NCBI GenBank assembly: GCA_029851415.1
Contig: CM056743.1
Coordinates: 27,602,405-27,666,404 of the forward strand
DNA length: 64,000 nt
Source of the DNA: Eretmocerus hayati
Taxonomy: Eukaryota > Arthropoda > Insecta > Hymenoptera > Aphelinidae
Direction of reading: 5' to 3'
Shown here: positions 24,561 to 37,451 of the stretch, in pieces
Numbering within the stretch: position 1 is the first letter of the stretch
Layout: the number at the start of each line of letters is the position of its first letter
Made by a program: the position numbers and the translations under genes
The notes under the pieces: model-generated
Databases searched by the model: none
What the model was told of the DNA's origin: nothing
The model's input: the letters and a program-made list of their open reading frames with translations, nothing else

Positions 24561-26204
24561 TTTTTCGATTTGGACAAGTAATACCTTTAATCAAATGAAT
24601 AAATTGAGGATATCCTGGACTCCCTGGTTTCTCATTGGAGCATATTAAAATTTGGAACAATTCAATGGTAAAGACAACGAGGGTAACCCGAAGTTCTATT
24701 TTTAAGATTTGTAGATCCATGCTGAGAATAAAATGGGCGGGGAATCATGAAAATAAGGCTGTGATGTGAACCAAAATCACCATTCACAATCGAGAAAATT
24801 GTATTCTACGGTCCATGATAGTTTGGTCTGGATCACTCCGATGAAATAAATAATTCGAAACGTGTCCAACCCATAGTCCTCTAGATGTCTGGTGGACACA
24901 TATTACTAGTACAGTCTGGAAATTCAGAAATCTTGCAAGTTTTCACCACGAAACCTTCCAAAACCATCAATTTTCGTTCCACAACTTTCAAAGCTCGCCA
25001 AAAAGGTCGACCAAACAGTCTCTCAATCAAAATGATACTCTCAATATCTGTACACCATACTTACCCTCCTATACAAATCTTAAAATCAATATAACCCCAA
25101 TCCACTCAACTCGTATATAATTTTTCCACGCTCCTTGCTCAATTTATATAATATACTTTAACCGACCCATACTTTCACATGGTAAATGGACCAAGAAGCA
25201 AAGTCCCTCAGAGATTCGTACGGCCGATCTTCTTCATGTATAGAGTAGATTCCCAAGGCGGAAATCTCGTTTGAGTCTGCTCTCGCTCAATCTATCTGGT
25301 AAGCATTGGTGTGCAACCAGGCGTAACTCACCCATAAGCTTGTCTCTGAACATCTATATCTCGTCTTTGCCAGCTTATGCTACGATCTAAAACGGCTGTA
25401 GGCGTGTATATATATACATCTTATATCTTTGGGTTTACTGAAACGCATTGAAATTAATTTCCAGAGATAATTCGATTGAAAAGTCTTTGTAGGAGTTTAG
25501 AGGACGATTTGGTCAAGATGTATAGATTCAAGAGGGATATTCCTGTGATCTTACAGATACTGATGAGATTGACTAGATGGGGTAATCCGTTCTACGTGTA
25601 TCTGTAAGTTGTGCAACTCTATGAGAGAGTATCTTGCGAGTTTGTAAGGACTCGCTGGATGATGAACTTTGTACCAATCGGTTTGAATATCGAACCTGGC
25701 TAGATGTTTCTATAGAGGCTTTTGAAAATGTGGTTCAGCTTGAGTGAGTAGTCTGTTTTTTGTTGGGCCTCTAATAAGCGCTGTTCTGAGTTTATCTCTC
25801 AGAAATAGTGATAAAAACGACAAATTTTAAACATTCATGCACAGTGTCAGCATATGAGAATTTCGTGTCTATCAGAATTTATTTCAAAATTTTCATCATT
25901 GAAATTCAAAAGTATTAAATTTGACCCGTCCCATTTTCTGAGTATTTCTCGTTCAATTTCTATCTTTTGATTCTTCCAGCACTCCACGTAGCCATGTCAG
26001 TGACTAACTCGATCAATCTTGCTGTAGGAATGGTTAGTCCGCTATAAAGTTTGAGAATATCAGATTAAACCCTCATTGATAGTGATTAAAATTATTCCAA
26101 ATAAATTTGTCCACAAGGACTGATTTAGTAATATGTATGTACACCAGTTGAGACCAGTCCTGTAGTCCCCGCAGAACCGCAACCGCACACGCACCAGAGT
26201 ACAT
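24561..26204. other. no gene seen
   Basis: AT-rich sequence with no supported exon, repeat or regulatory site. Confidence 0.45.
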
Positions 26205-26560
26205 TCAGGTTTTCCAACAATATCAAATTTTTGAATGATTGTTAACACTTGTCGGATCAAATCATTGAATCAGCGCGCTTCCCAATAAAATTTCCTGTCA
26301 GTTGAGCTTTGTTGCGTCTCAAAACTCGTGATATATTTTGCAGAATTCGGAAATATGCAATTTTAAACTGCGCTACCTCATCATACGAACCACGCTGTCA
26401 TGCACGGTTGCCATTTTCCAAATCTCGCAAAATATATCACGAGTTTTGAGACGCAACAGAGCTCAAACGATTGAAAATTTTATTGGGAAGCGCGCTGACT
26501 CAATTATTTGGTCCGAAAAGTGTTTGCAACTATTTAAAAATTAAAGATTGTTTGAATTAC
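26205..26560. mobile_element. MITE with long imperfect TIRs
   Basis: The core arms are strong: CAGCGCGCTTCCCAATAAAA at about 26271 and its exact reverse complement ending at about 26501. An inner block GCGTCTCAAAACTCGTGATA is also mirrored. Weaker mirror similarity continues outward (AACACTTGTCGGATCAAAT against AACACTTTTCGGACCAAAT) to about 140 bp per arm. There is no coding content, and the flanking duplication is unresolved. Confidence 0.75.
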
Positions 26561-29066
26561 GTTATGCAAATTACCGTGGCGCCATCTATGGAGTAGTGAG
26601 CGAGTAGTAAGCAGTACGGGCTGGCCTTAAGTGCTTGAACAGATGTGGAATATTTTGACTTGGTATCAAATTTCGGTGTTGATATACAAACTAGATATTT
26701 TTCATAGTAACTACTTCAAAAAATGTGGATGAGTCTTGAGAAAATATTTACAATCGTATCGCAGGCTTATTAAGTTTCATGAACATCGAAGATCAGGTAG
26801 ACATAACATGAACTTGAGACCAAATAGAATTTGTTATTCAGATACGTTCAAAAATCCTATTATTATTTTCGTCCACCAATATCATACATAACCTCCTGTT
26901 TCCATGAAAAAAAGTTACACAATCCTTGAAATCAACAAAGAGCAATCGTAAATATAGGCGTGGATCTTAATTATCATAAAGTAACATACCTCGACATTTC
27001 AAACTGCCCACCCAAGACACACAATCCATTCATATCTTCACTCCAACGGACCACTCGCTTACTTATCCTACTGAGGAAGGGTCTCCAAACACTACAATTT
27101 TCTTTGACCATTCAGTCGACAGACAAAGCTCAACATTAATCCAGTGGTATAAATACCCCATAGGGGCAACTGTCGATCGTTCTATACACACTTTATCTAA
27201 TCCCTCGAAAAGTCCACTACATTGTCGAAATGAAGATACCATTCAACCGCTCTATCATGTTCGCCTATGGGTGACACGATGAAGAAAAAAAAATATATGT
27301 ACATACACATATATGAGATTCGATTGGGTTGTGGAAGTTTGTGTCTTAAAGCTTACTACGAGTGCGGCCAGTGATTGGATTACGGTAACGGGCAGTCCCG
27401 GCGGGCCGGCCAAATGACCGGGACAAATTGCGCTTGCCTTCGGGAATACACCTCTTTGCTTCATACTCTTTCTCTAGCATACCCATAGATATATAGGTGT
27501 TGGAATATGCTCGCATGTATGTGTGTTTGTGTGTGTACGACTGTACGTGAGATGAGAATTTCAGGTGAAAGGTGGATGGGGACACACCTACTTGAATACC
27601 ATGAGCATGGGACTAATGAGAGCGAGATGAGAGTGAGGTTATGGTTACTAGAGATCCCTTTGGGATAGCTGCATCGAAATTTATGAGTCTCGTAGTTGTG
27701 TGAGTGCAAAAAATCGAATCTCAGAGATTCCGAAGATGTGGGTGTCTTCGACTTGCTAGTCACGTATGGATCAGGCAAAGATGGTGGAGAGGGGGGAGAT
27801 GAGGTAGGTTATGGTCTCCAGGGGTGGACTTGAGTGTGATGGTTGGTACTGTATTTTGGATGAATGACATTGTCCCGAGGCGATCATGTTCATGACAACG
27901 GACTGATCGACTAGTAGTCTGTATTGTCTATATGTGTGGGAGATGAGCAATGCTATGGGTATGATATTGTGCGATGGGATGATTGAGCTCGGAGCGATTC
28001 TTTGAGTCGAGTATTGGATCCAAAAAAATCATTTCGTTCTGGATAAATGGTTTTTGTAAAGTGGTTGCTTCTATCATAGTTTAGAGGTTCAAAATCCATG
28101 GTTTTTATGAGTGCTGGTTCAGAGAAAAATTGAGTAGTATGGGGAAGTCTCGTACTGATGATATGATCCAATTTGGTGGTGAGTTACATCATTTGTCCCG
28201 CTGGATCGAAAATTCATGTTGTGGATTATATTATTAAAACCAATCAAACCATATAATTCCATGAATACCTTTCTCGGTAGGTTCCAAGCCACCTAAGACC
28301 GAATCTCTGCAAATCATTTCAAAGAAGATTTGACGAATAGACTGATAAAAAATACCTCTTGACATCTTCCACTCTCACAATCACTGATTTCTTATTGATA
28401 TCAAATAAAATACTCATGACGTACTCTTATTGATTTTTAACGGGACTGGGCTGTTTTGTTCATACTATGCGTCTACATTACGATGATGCAGCATTTCAAT
28501 CTTGTGGTTATTTGAATCTCTTCATTCATTCTGGTTCAGAAGACCAAGACAATGGCATACTAGATGCCATGACTTAATACATGGTTCTAAAATCAAGTAA
28601 ACATACGTTATGTCAATACAACCGAATGAGAGCGAGTGGTATTACTTCTAAGTAGATTCTTGTAACTGTTATGGGGTAACATTCTCGGATTTTTTTTGGT
28701 GATTGTTATCACTCAATCAAAATTGACGCAATTCAAAGGTAGTTTTCAATGACTCAGTGTTTAACTCAATACAGAAGTTACTAACGTTTCTGATTAATTG
28801 ATGAACAACAATAACAGAGTGGTAATATCATAGACAATAATGCCAAATTGTCATTGATACGGTGCGTGATCATAACAACATCTCATTTGCTACTGAGGTC
28901 ACTAAAACGATTGAATAAACGTAGTTCAATGTCATACAACCAGGAAACATGAACTATCGAACAATCAACCGATAGTGTCGGCAAAATGATTAGACTGGGT
29001 AGAGTTTAAGAAGATATATCGTTAATACATCATTTGCACTCACGAGATCAGATAATTCATCCATCA
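26561..29066. other. no confirmed gene; one candidate core promoter
   Basis: Apart from the TATA-box candidate at 27148 I see no supported feature. The several 60-105 codon minus-strand frames at 27255-27778 have no recognisable content. Confidence 0.4.
27148..27155 (+). promoter_or_regulatory. candidate TATA box with a short orphan first exon
   Basis: TATAAATA stands alone in mixed sequence. A possible 5' leader follows, then an ATG at 27230 that opens 13 codons (MKIPFNRSIMFAY) and meets a donor-like GG|GTGACA. This would fit a first exon of a short-leader insect gene, but no second exon was found. Confidence is low. Confidence 0.3.
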
Positions 29067-32000
29067 ATGGAACCTACGAAGATAATGTATAATCTTCTTT
29101 TTCTTCTCTGCTTTACGTCAGGTCAGACCACATAAAATGAATTCCCTGCATTTTATCATACCATTTCGCAAATTAACACACTCTACACAGACCTAATAAA
29201 AAAAATTCATATCAATGGTATTATTTCAGTGGCAGAACTCAATGAAGTGAAACCTGTACTAGCCCCGCTCGCTGACTTCGCAATGCCAGAAGAATTCCCT
29301 CACCAAGTTTCACTTCAGATGCCTTCTGGAATGCACTTTTGTGGCGGTTCCTTAATAACTCTGGAACATGTACTGACAGCTGCCCACTGCATTCACCGAC
29401 ATATCGATTTTTCTTTGTCTAGTCAATCTTATAGGAACTCAGTAATCGAGAATTTGATCGTGAGAGCTGGGTCAATCGATCTTGTCAACGGACATTCGCG
29501 CAATGTTAAGAGATTGTCCGTGGATCGCCGATTCGTTTTTGTGGAGAAACAGACTCTTTTGAATGATGTTGGAGTTGTAACGGTAAGACGTGTTTTATTA
29601 GATTTAACAATTTCATATCAAATAGACTTGATTTATGTAATTTGATTTTTCTTGAATCATTCATCATCGCAGGCTTCCGACATTGAGAGATGTATAGATC
29701 TGGCATTCAAATGCCATATTAACCTGGTAAAAGTGGGATGAAATATGGTAGAACTAAAACTTTGAGAATTTTTTTTATTCCTTCACAATGAGATATTCAC
29801 AGTCGGTCTGCGATGTGATACACTCATTGTATCAACGTGGATTTTTGGGAAGTTTCCCATGGTTCCTGAGCCTTGAGAAAATTCATATAAAAAAAGTAAT
29901 TAAAGTCTTGTCTATATTGTCCAAAAAGCCTGGAGAAATTTTGAAGAATAACGTTATTAAGAATGAGATCATCTCAAATTTCCGGAGCCCCAAGCTTTTA
30001 TTGTCCACTCGTGCTGAATGGCTACTTTCTTTTCCGACCTAGTCGGAGTGATTTTTCTTGCACTGAAAGAATCTATAGATGCCACAAGATAACAGATATG
30101 CAATTTTACTGCAGGTCGACAAACCTTTTGAGGAATCATCCTACATAAAACCAATTAGTCTGCCACGGCCAAACTCGGAAATTTATGGAGGCACCGAAGC
30201 AATTGTGAGTGGATTTGGCCAGCCATCAAAGGATATCCAACAAGTATCCTTGATTCTAAGGAAATCTAAAATGATCATCGTACCCAAAAGTGAATGTGAT
30301 ACGCATTTCCATCTCGATTTTACCAGAAAAAATTCTAATTTCTGTGCCAAAATGCAGTTTGGTCATGGCGTCTGTGAGGTGAGTGTGAGTTATTTGAAGA
30401 GCACATTGACGTTCGTATGTTTGATTAAATTTATAATGAAAATTGTAATGACTGTTTACAACCAACTCCATTCCGATTGAAGATCATGTACCACATGAAG
30501 AGAATTTTAACAAAGCCTGAGGCATAGTATTGGATGTAGTAGATATTCATGGAGATTTCAGGACTCTATGATGTTCAGTCCGGAGTCTTCGTAAGATATC
30601 CCCTTATAATTCTTTTCTGTCAAACATTTGGTCTTTTTCAAACTCATAACCTCTAAACTTTCCTTTACACTTTTTCAATCGCCTCTTTATATCCTTGCTA
30701 ACAATTACGCCAATTGTTGAACTTTTTTCTCGTGTAGAGACCAATAGGTCAACAATATTGGAACTTGAGACCAAGGTTTGCAAGTAAATCCATTTGTGAT
30801 TTCGTTCAACTTCTTCGATTCGTGGTTTTCACTTGGATCTATCTCGAAAGTCTGGCAGAACTGCTTCCTTTTTGATAACACAGCTTCACGGAGAAAGTGA
30901 TCTGTACCAGCGCTCTCACTAGAGAACCTCTACATTTTTTCGGTCGTTGGTTCCAAATCAGGAGTTGATTTGCACCGATTTTAATCGTTTTAATGGATCA
31001 TTAAGGGTTAAAGTGATGTAAGAAATGATAAATTGCTGAAAATTCATAAACATGGGTTCTTCAGGTCACTAAATATGAGGTCCGATACTATTTTCGTCTA
31101 CTTATGCACAAATCTGAGATATCGATTATTCTCTAGTATAATGAGTGATAATTCATTGTGCCACATCGAATTCAAAGGGGGCCTAAAGTCTTTCCTTGAC
31201 AATGAGGTTTCAGATGTTCTCAAGTGATTCTTGACAGATCCCTCAATGATACGAATCAGCACTGCTGACCCACCAACCTGTTCATCTGCTACATGATCCA
31301 CCATTCTGTCGAGCTGGTAACCTTTCGGCGGACCAATAGACTCACCGACCTACTGTGCTGTCATATGACCCGCCAAATCGTTGACCTGCCGCACGATCTA
31401 CAGACCCTCGAGGCTCCTTATCTGCTGCATGACCAATCTACCGGTCGACCTGGTGACCTTTTGGATGACCGTTGACCGTGCGGTTAACCGACCGATTCAC
31501 TTACCTATACATGACCTTATGACCCACCGGTCAACTAACCTGCCGGATGAACCGACAACGTGTTTATCTGATGGATGACTTTTTACCAACCCACTAATAT
31601 GATATATGGTTCACTGACCCTCGATAGGTCACTTGAATCGTCAGCGGCTCGACTGGTCATTCGACAGGACCGTACTATACACTCAGCGCGTGAACCACAG
31701 ACCAGTTGACGTTGTGATCCTCCGGATCACTATCGGACTCCTTAACCTGCGAACCAAATGTATGGTCATTAGGTCGGTCGGTCTCTGGGATCATCTGTAA
31801 GGTATCACCATGACTAAGAGACAGTGTGTTATGTGGCAGATGAATCGGTCTGTAAGTCGGTAATAGGTCCGCCGGCAGGTCGATCGACGACGGTTTGACG
31901 GGTCACATGACAGGTCAGTGAAATTTTGCATTCTCTCTGAATTTAATGAAGAAGAATGAGAATCTCGTCATGAAACTTTAGTAATAAATCAATTACTCAG

Positions 32001-33066
32001 GTTTATGTAACTGTAGACAAAATCAGGGGGTTTGTATTTAGCTACTGGAAAAGACCCAAGTACATGCATTTTTAATGATTTCCCACTTTTACGTAAGTTT
32101 GTCAATGCTTCGCACCTCACACCACTTTTTGCCGCATTTTGACCTTCAATATCTCATAAAAATGATGAGATTGTTGCGGACTAACACCATATCTGGAATC
32201 AGCGACCCGAAACAACGTGGATATTACGTGGTTAGAACGCTGGTTCAGACCATTTTTTTGTGGGGCTGTCTATTAATGACTGTTATGATCATCAGAGTTG
32301 GGATTCCTGTATGAACTCAAATATCAAATGTAATCAAATAAAACTCAACGGAATGTTTCTGCATGAGACAAACTTTCTCCATTCTGAATGTCATCTTATT
32401 TCCCATCTACAGGGTGATAGTGGTGGACCTCTAGAATCAAATGGCACACTGATCGGAGTCGTATCTTGTCGTATGGAACCAAATTGCGGTATGGGCTTAC
32501 CAGATTTATATGCTCGGGTGTCGAGCTTTTTACCATACATCAAGTCTGAAATCGATTACAAATTGAAAAATATCAAAAATGTTAACAAATTGGCAAAAGC
32601 AGTGAATCTCAATAAGGAGCAGCCGGAACTCTTGTCCCGCAAATCAAGGAATTCTGGGCATCAATTACGGCGTCCTGATGGTCAACAAAATTTTCAGCAT
32701 CCACCATCTACAATTCCTCACTTTACTCAACCTCGATTGCAAAATCTGCAACCGTACAATCCCCAGTATTCTCAACGACCACCGCAACAATCTCAAAATT
32801 TTCCTTTTCAACTAGTACCCCAGTCTCAACTCCTGCACCCTCAGTCGGGTTTTTACCACATTCAGTCCCAATTTCAGCAGCCTAGAATTATCAACCCACA
32901 AATTCACCGTCCTTTGGTTCCTCCTGACCAATATAATTATCATTTTTCACATATCGAAACTGTTTTGGAACCGCAACCACAACTACTGCAACCTCTGTAT
33001 CATCAACACAATTCATATCAGTATCAACATGGCTTACCTTTTACTTATTCTAAGAAAAAAAAATAA
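29067..33066 (+). CDS. secreted chymotrypsin-fold serine protease with Gln/Pro-rich tail, 441 aa
   Basis: The exons are 29067-29121, 29230-29582, 30115-30378 and 32413-33066, with introns of phase 1, 0 and 0 (for example TCAG|GTCAGA and ATTTCAG|TGGC). Residues 1-20 form a signal peptide. The triad is complete: His71 (LTAAHC), Asp131 (LLNDVGVV) and Ser227 (CEGDSGGP). Paired cysteines fit the C42-C58, C168-C182 and C191-C220 disulfides of the S1A family. Three things are odd. The usual R|IVGG activation site is replaced by APLA in the aligned position. The residue two before C191 is Gly, not Asp, so specificity should not be tryptic. A Cys stands where Trp215 is normal. After the fold (about residue 270) comes a tail of about 165 residues, rich in Gln, Pro, His and Tyr and ending in KKKK. 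A clip domain is absent. The substrate is unknown. Confidence 0.9.
31270..31920. repeat. degenerate GACC/GGTC-rich repeat in protease intron 3
   Basis: This part of the third intron (30379-32412) is a loose run of GACCGACC, TGACCCACC and GGTCGGTC-like words. No exact unit can be set. A short stretch of the same character is at about 47930-48020. It resembles a decayed minisatellite. Confidence 0.5.
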
Positions 33067-36000
33067 TTCATGTGATCACAACCAAATTAGTTCAGACATT
33101 TTCACGACCATGAGAGATTTTCTCTGCCATAAATTCGCGAGGTAATTGGGAGTAAACCTGTTCTGAAACGCTGCCATCTTGGCTCCGTGTATTTCTTATG
33201 AAGAGGTTTTGAGATTCGGCCATGTTGGCTTGTTCTGCCATCTAAAATAACACAGAGGTTTACTCTTAATTATGATAATCCTTTGTTTCGTTATTACTAA
33301 TGAATTGTTATGGATTTGATACCAAATGATTACTTTCAGTTCCATCAAAAGAGTACAATTAGTTGGGAAATGAATTTCATCATTCTAATCAATCATCATA
33401 TTGAGGTCAAAGAACCTGAAAAGTCTGAGAGGTCTCCTCTTATTTACGACGTACTGATAAGAATATCATTGAACGCGGTACTAAACAAGTATGATGAAAT
33501 ACTCAAATTGATAAATATAATTGATTAGATTCTAATTGATCACTTTGTATCACTCGAAAGATAAATTTGTTCCACAAACATACTTAATTACTTGCCCTTG
33601 ATCCATGTGATGCGTATTCAAGTAGGTTTGAAGGATAATGTTCATTGTGACTAAAGATCACTACTCAACATATCTGATAACTATTCTGGCAAAATAAGAG
33701 ACTCCATTGAAAATTAGATACGCTATCAAATACAAAATCCATAATAACCAATCAAGTTTATTCACGCATGTCTACGATCTCAATGTCTTTCGTGCTATCA
33801 GTCAATACAAGGCCAGCTAATTGTTACGTGATATATTATTTTTTTGGTTGTTTATGATTCTAGACTGAATTACTCACTCACATGGATTATCAGTCTGGAA
33901 TATCTCAAGTCTTCACATGAACGTCCTTGGGATTCATCAGATCTTTAGAATAATTTGAGTTTAAAGAATCACATCTGGAAACATCAATAATGTCCTGATT
34001 AAAAGCTCAATCGTAACAAAACATTGGATGTAAGAGACGTAGAAGGGAATTCATCATTGACCCCAAGCATTGCGTGAGATCGTCGAAAATCAAAGCAATG
34101 TGTGTGAAAGTTGTTAGCAGTCAGACAGATATAGCAAACCCGTATCTCCTGGGCTATTAAGAAGATCGCTAAAGTCGTACAAAGGGCCATTATACGCGTG
34201 GCCTCTTATCTGTGCGCTCAATTAGATCCATAAAGGATCGCCAAGTGAGACATATCCGTAGGAAGTTATATCAATCTCTACATGACACAATCCAATCAAA
34301 ACCTTGAAATACACTTGACCTCATACAACTTTCACTCATGGGTACACTCATATCCTCATAGAAGAAAGATTCACTTGACAGACTCCCACGTAAAATGTTG
34401 ATAAGTCCTCTCAAAGATGCATCAAATTCTAGTCGTTGAAAGTGATATCGTTTTCAAAATTATAGACCATTCACTTTGAAATCTTAGGGTTGAACTATTT
34501 GTTTTAATGCTATAGAATTGGTGAAATGGCACTTTTTCCTATCGATTTTTATTCGATACTTGAGGGAATTGTATACATTTTGCCTGGTTCCAATTATACC
34601 GAAAAATTTGCATGGGTGAATAAAATATGAAATTATGTACTTCTGTCCTCAAATCGAACGCGATACAAATATTCTACTCCAATTTATTATATGGTGAATT
34701 CCGAGGTAAATTAACCCGACGATGAACATTTTTTAAATCACAGAAACTATCAGACTCTGAAAGATTTGCAGAATCAGCTTATAGAAAGCGAAGCTCTGTT
34801 TCTGATGATACTCTATAAAGTTGAATGCAATCATACTGAATCCACGTCTCTACGTGAGATAAGTGTACCCAACTTGCCCCAACTGAGTCATTTTCTCAAT
34901 AACTTTAGCCTATACCTCAATATTTTTCAACGCCCTTCAGCTCACTCTAAAATTCGTCCGGGACCTTGAAAATGAGCTAAAGTACGTTTAAATACGATGA
35001 ACTGGAGCCGAGCTGTTTCAATTTTCGCAAAAAGTAATTTTTAGGACTTTACGAAAGTGTGTGCCCATACCTTGCTCGCATCAGTTAAAACAATGTAAAT
35101 CGGCAATAAAGCGCATAAAATTGTTTCCATCCATCTTTATCGCCGGGCCACATTTGGACCTTTTTACCAGTTCAAAATGCCGTTTCTGACCAATTTTGAC
35201 GTAATAAACACGTTCTGAACCGTTAAAAAAGTCATATCCACACGCTTTTTTCGAGATAACCATATGGGGGCATGTTGGGTACACTCCGATGTCGGCCTTC
35301 TTGATTCTCAAACCATCTTCGTGTTTTGTACATAAAATCGCTCCAAATCAGAGTTCTGCAACCCTGAAGAGCGGATTTTGAAGGTCTTGAAACAAGAAAT
35401 CGAATGCACTAAGGTACGTCAAAATTGGTTGAACTCAAAGAATTTGGCACCGATTTTACCGGAGGCGATTCCCTCAGTGCTTTCTTAGCTAAGCAATCAC
35501 GAAAAATAGAAAAATCACTTTATATTTCCTGCAGAACGCAGAAATGATCCGGGGTCGTTGAAAACTACGTATTTTCTCATATTTTAACATAACAAGCGTA
35601 AAAAAAATTGCGGGAAGGTCAACGAGGGTCAATTCCTGAGATCGGCATATGGGGGCAAGTTGGGTACAGAAGCAAGTTAGGTCCACTTACCTTAGATGTT
35701 TCCCCGAAATTTGTGAATACATTCGCGTAACTATATCGTGAATTTATGATAACGTACGCGAAAAGGGTAATGAATTAATTTTTGGAAATCGCGATTCCGA
35801 TACCTATTCATGATACTTTGACGCATAATTCTCAGTGCAGGCAACCTTCTAAATTCAAAATGAATCCTCATTCGAATTCCCTCTCTAAAAAGCCAGAGTT
35901 TTAAGGAAAACGGTATCAGAGTATTATCTCACCTGTTTGGGTGAGACCCCACACGCCTTTTCTGAGAAGCTAAGAGAGTGCATCTCTCTCAGAATATTGA

Positions 36001-37451
36001 TAGAACCATATCAAGCACCATCCAAATTGCGAGTAGTTTTGATGAAATTCTCAATAATCTCTCCATAAGCTAATTCTCTCAACGCTCTCAGCTCTAACTA
36101 GACTCCATTCATCACTCTCTAAATGAGGCGCGACTTCAGCACACATCTCACTTCACCAAAAACGTCAACCATAGTTGTAAGGTGACCAAAGTCACGTGCA
36201 AAAAGATTCGAAGGAACAAGAGATGGGAAACAGAGAAGAAAGAGTACAGAGAAAGAGAGAGAGAATCGTCGTCGACAATCGGATCGAACGGATATTTCCT
36301 GTTGGTTAAGCCGATCATTGTCGCGGTAACAAGCCGTCTATTGACAGCTCTTTCACAATCTCTACATCTATACATTTCAAGACTTTTGTAACGACAACGA
36401 CAACGACTACTCTATAGCGTTACTCGTCCCACATACTAATGGCTCACAGTTCACCTCAACACCCTTCGTTCGGTTAGTTACTCTCAAGGGATATGTGGTA
36501 ACGCCTATATCCCAAGACCCCCTTGAACATCAAACTCTCCTTTTCTGTCTTTCGTCTTTCTTTCCCATCTGTGCATTGACTTCTTTTTTTTTCTCGATCA
36601 AATCGCATTGGCCCTATGGTAATTCAACCTCCTGCAGAGTTGGCTCATATAGACTGAGACAATAGACAAGAAGAAGACACTGTGGACGTGTGGACGTCGG
36701 TCACTTGAAGTCAGTCTGAGATTTTGTAATGGCTAGGATATTGTTAGAAGCTTATCGATGCGTGGTTCATTCGATTTGTAGACCATAAATTGGACCCTGC
36801 AGTCGATGGTGTTGAATGGATAGAGAATAAGTGATGGAAAGAGAAGGTTTGGAAATTTGGGGTTCAAGTAGAACAAACACGGTTTGATCAGACATGGAAG
36901 GTAGAAGTCTCACGTGAAGAAGGTGGCTTGCATACTTACTCGGCTATGATTTTGTCAGGAGTGACCGCTGCATCAAAATTCTGAGTAAAGGATTATGCTG
37001 AGGGACGATAAGACAGAGGGTGTCTTTGGAATGATCACAATCATCACAGGGTATATGATATGATCGATACTTTGATCCGTGAGACCAAGGATGTATCCGT
37101 CATTATTTCTTACTCTTATCTTTGCAATCCATGTACATTATTGTGATATCAAGATGTTCATATATATTCTCTATACCTTCTCTATACCTTACCGAAATTC
37201 ATAATTCAAGTGTATGGCCTTTTTCAATTTCATTTTCGTCTCTCCGGTTATTCATCCTAATTCATGAAATACATTTCTTTCATGATTCATTATGTGTCCA
37301 TTTTTATGAATTATCAACGTTTTTCAATCCATCTCTCTGTTTCTCAGCACCTCCTTTGCCGGGAATTACGTCATGATTTCTTGTATACATGATGCCATTA
37401 CGGGATTAGGTCACATAATGTTCGTCTAACAATGGATGTAATCTAATGATC
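33067..37451. other. no gene seen; contains one TIR-element copy
   Basis: Apart from the AAGGTAAGTG-family element at 34859-35694, I see only AT-rich unique sequence. No polyadenylation signal (AATAAA) is obvious just after the protease stop. Confidence 0.45.
34859..35694. mobile_element. AAGGTAAGTG-family TIR element, copy 1
   Basis: The left end reads TAAGTGTACCCAACTTGCCC. The right end reads GGGGGCAAGTTGGGTAC, then a short insert, then CCACTTACCTTA. Internal blocks (GTACACTCCGA, TTTTAACATAACAAGCGTAA, CGGGAAGGTCAACGAGGG) match the copies at 52444 and 59455 in one orientation or the other. There is no coding sequence. Confidence 0.75.

Noticed and set aside
32075..32412. Open sequence just upstream of the last protease exon
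   Set aside because: It is intron read-through. The acceptor CATCTACAG at 32412 restores the standard CEGDSGGP junction.
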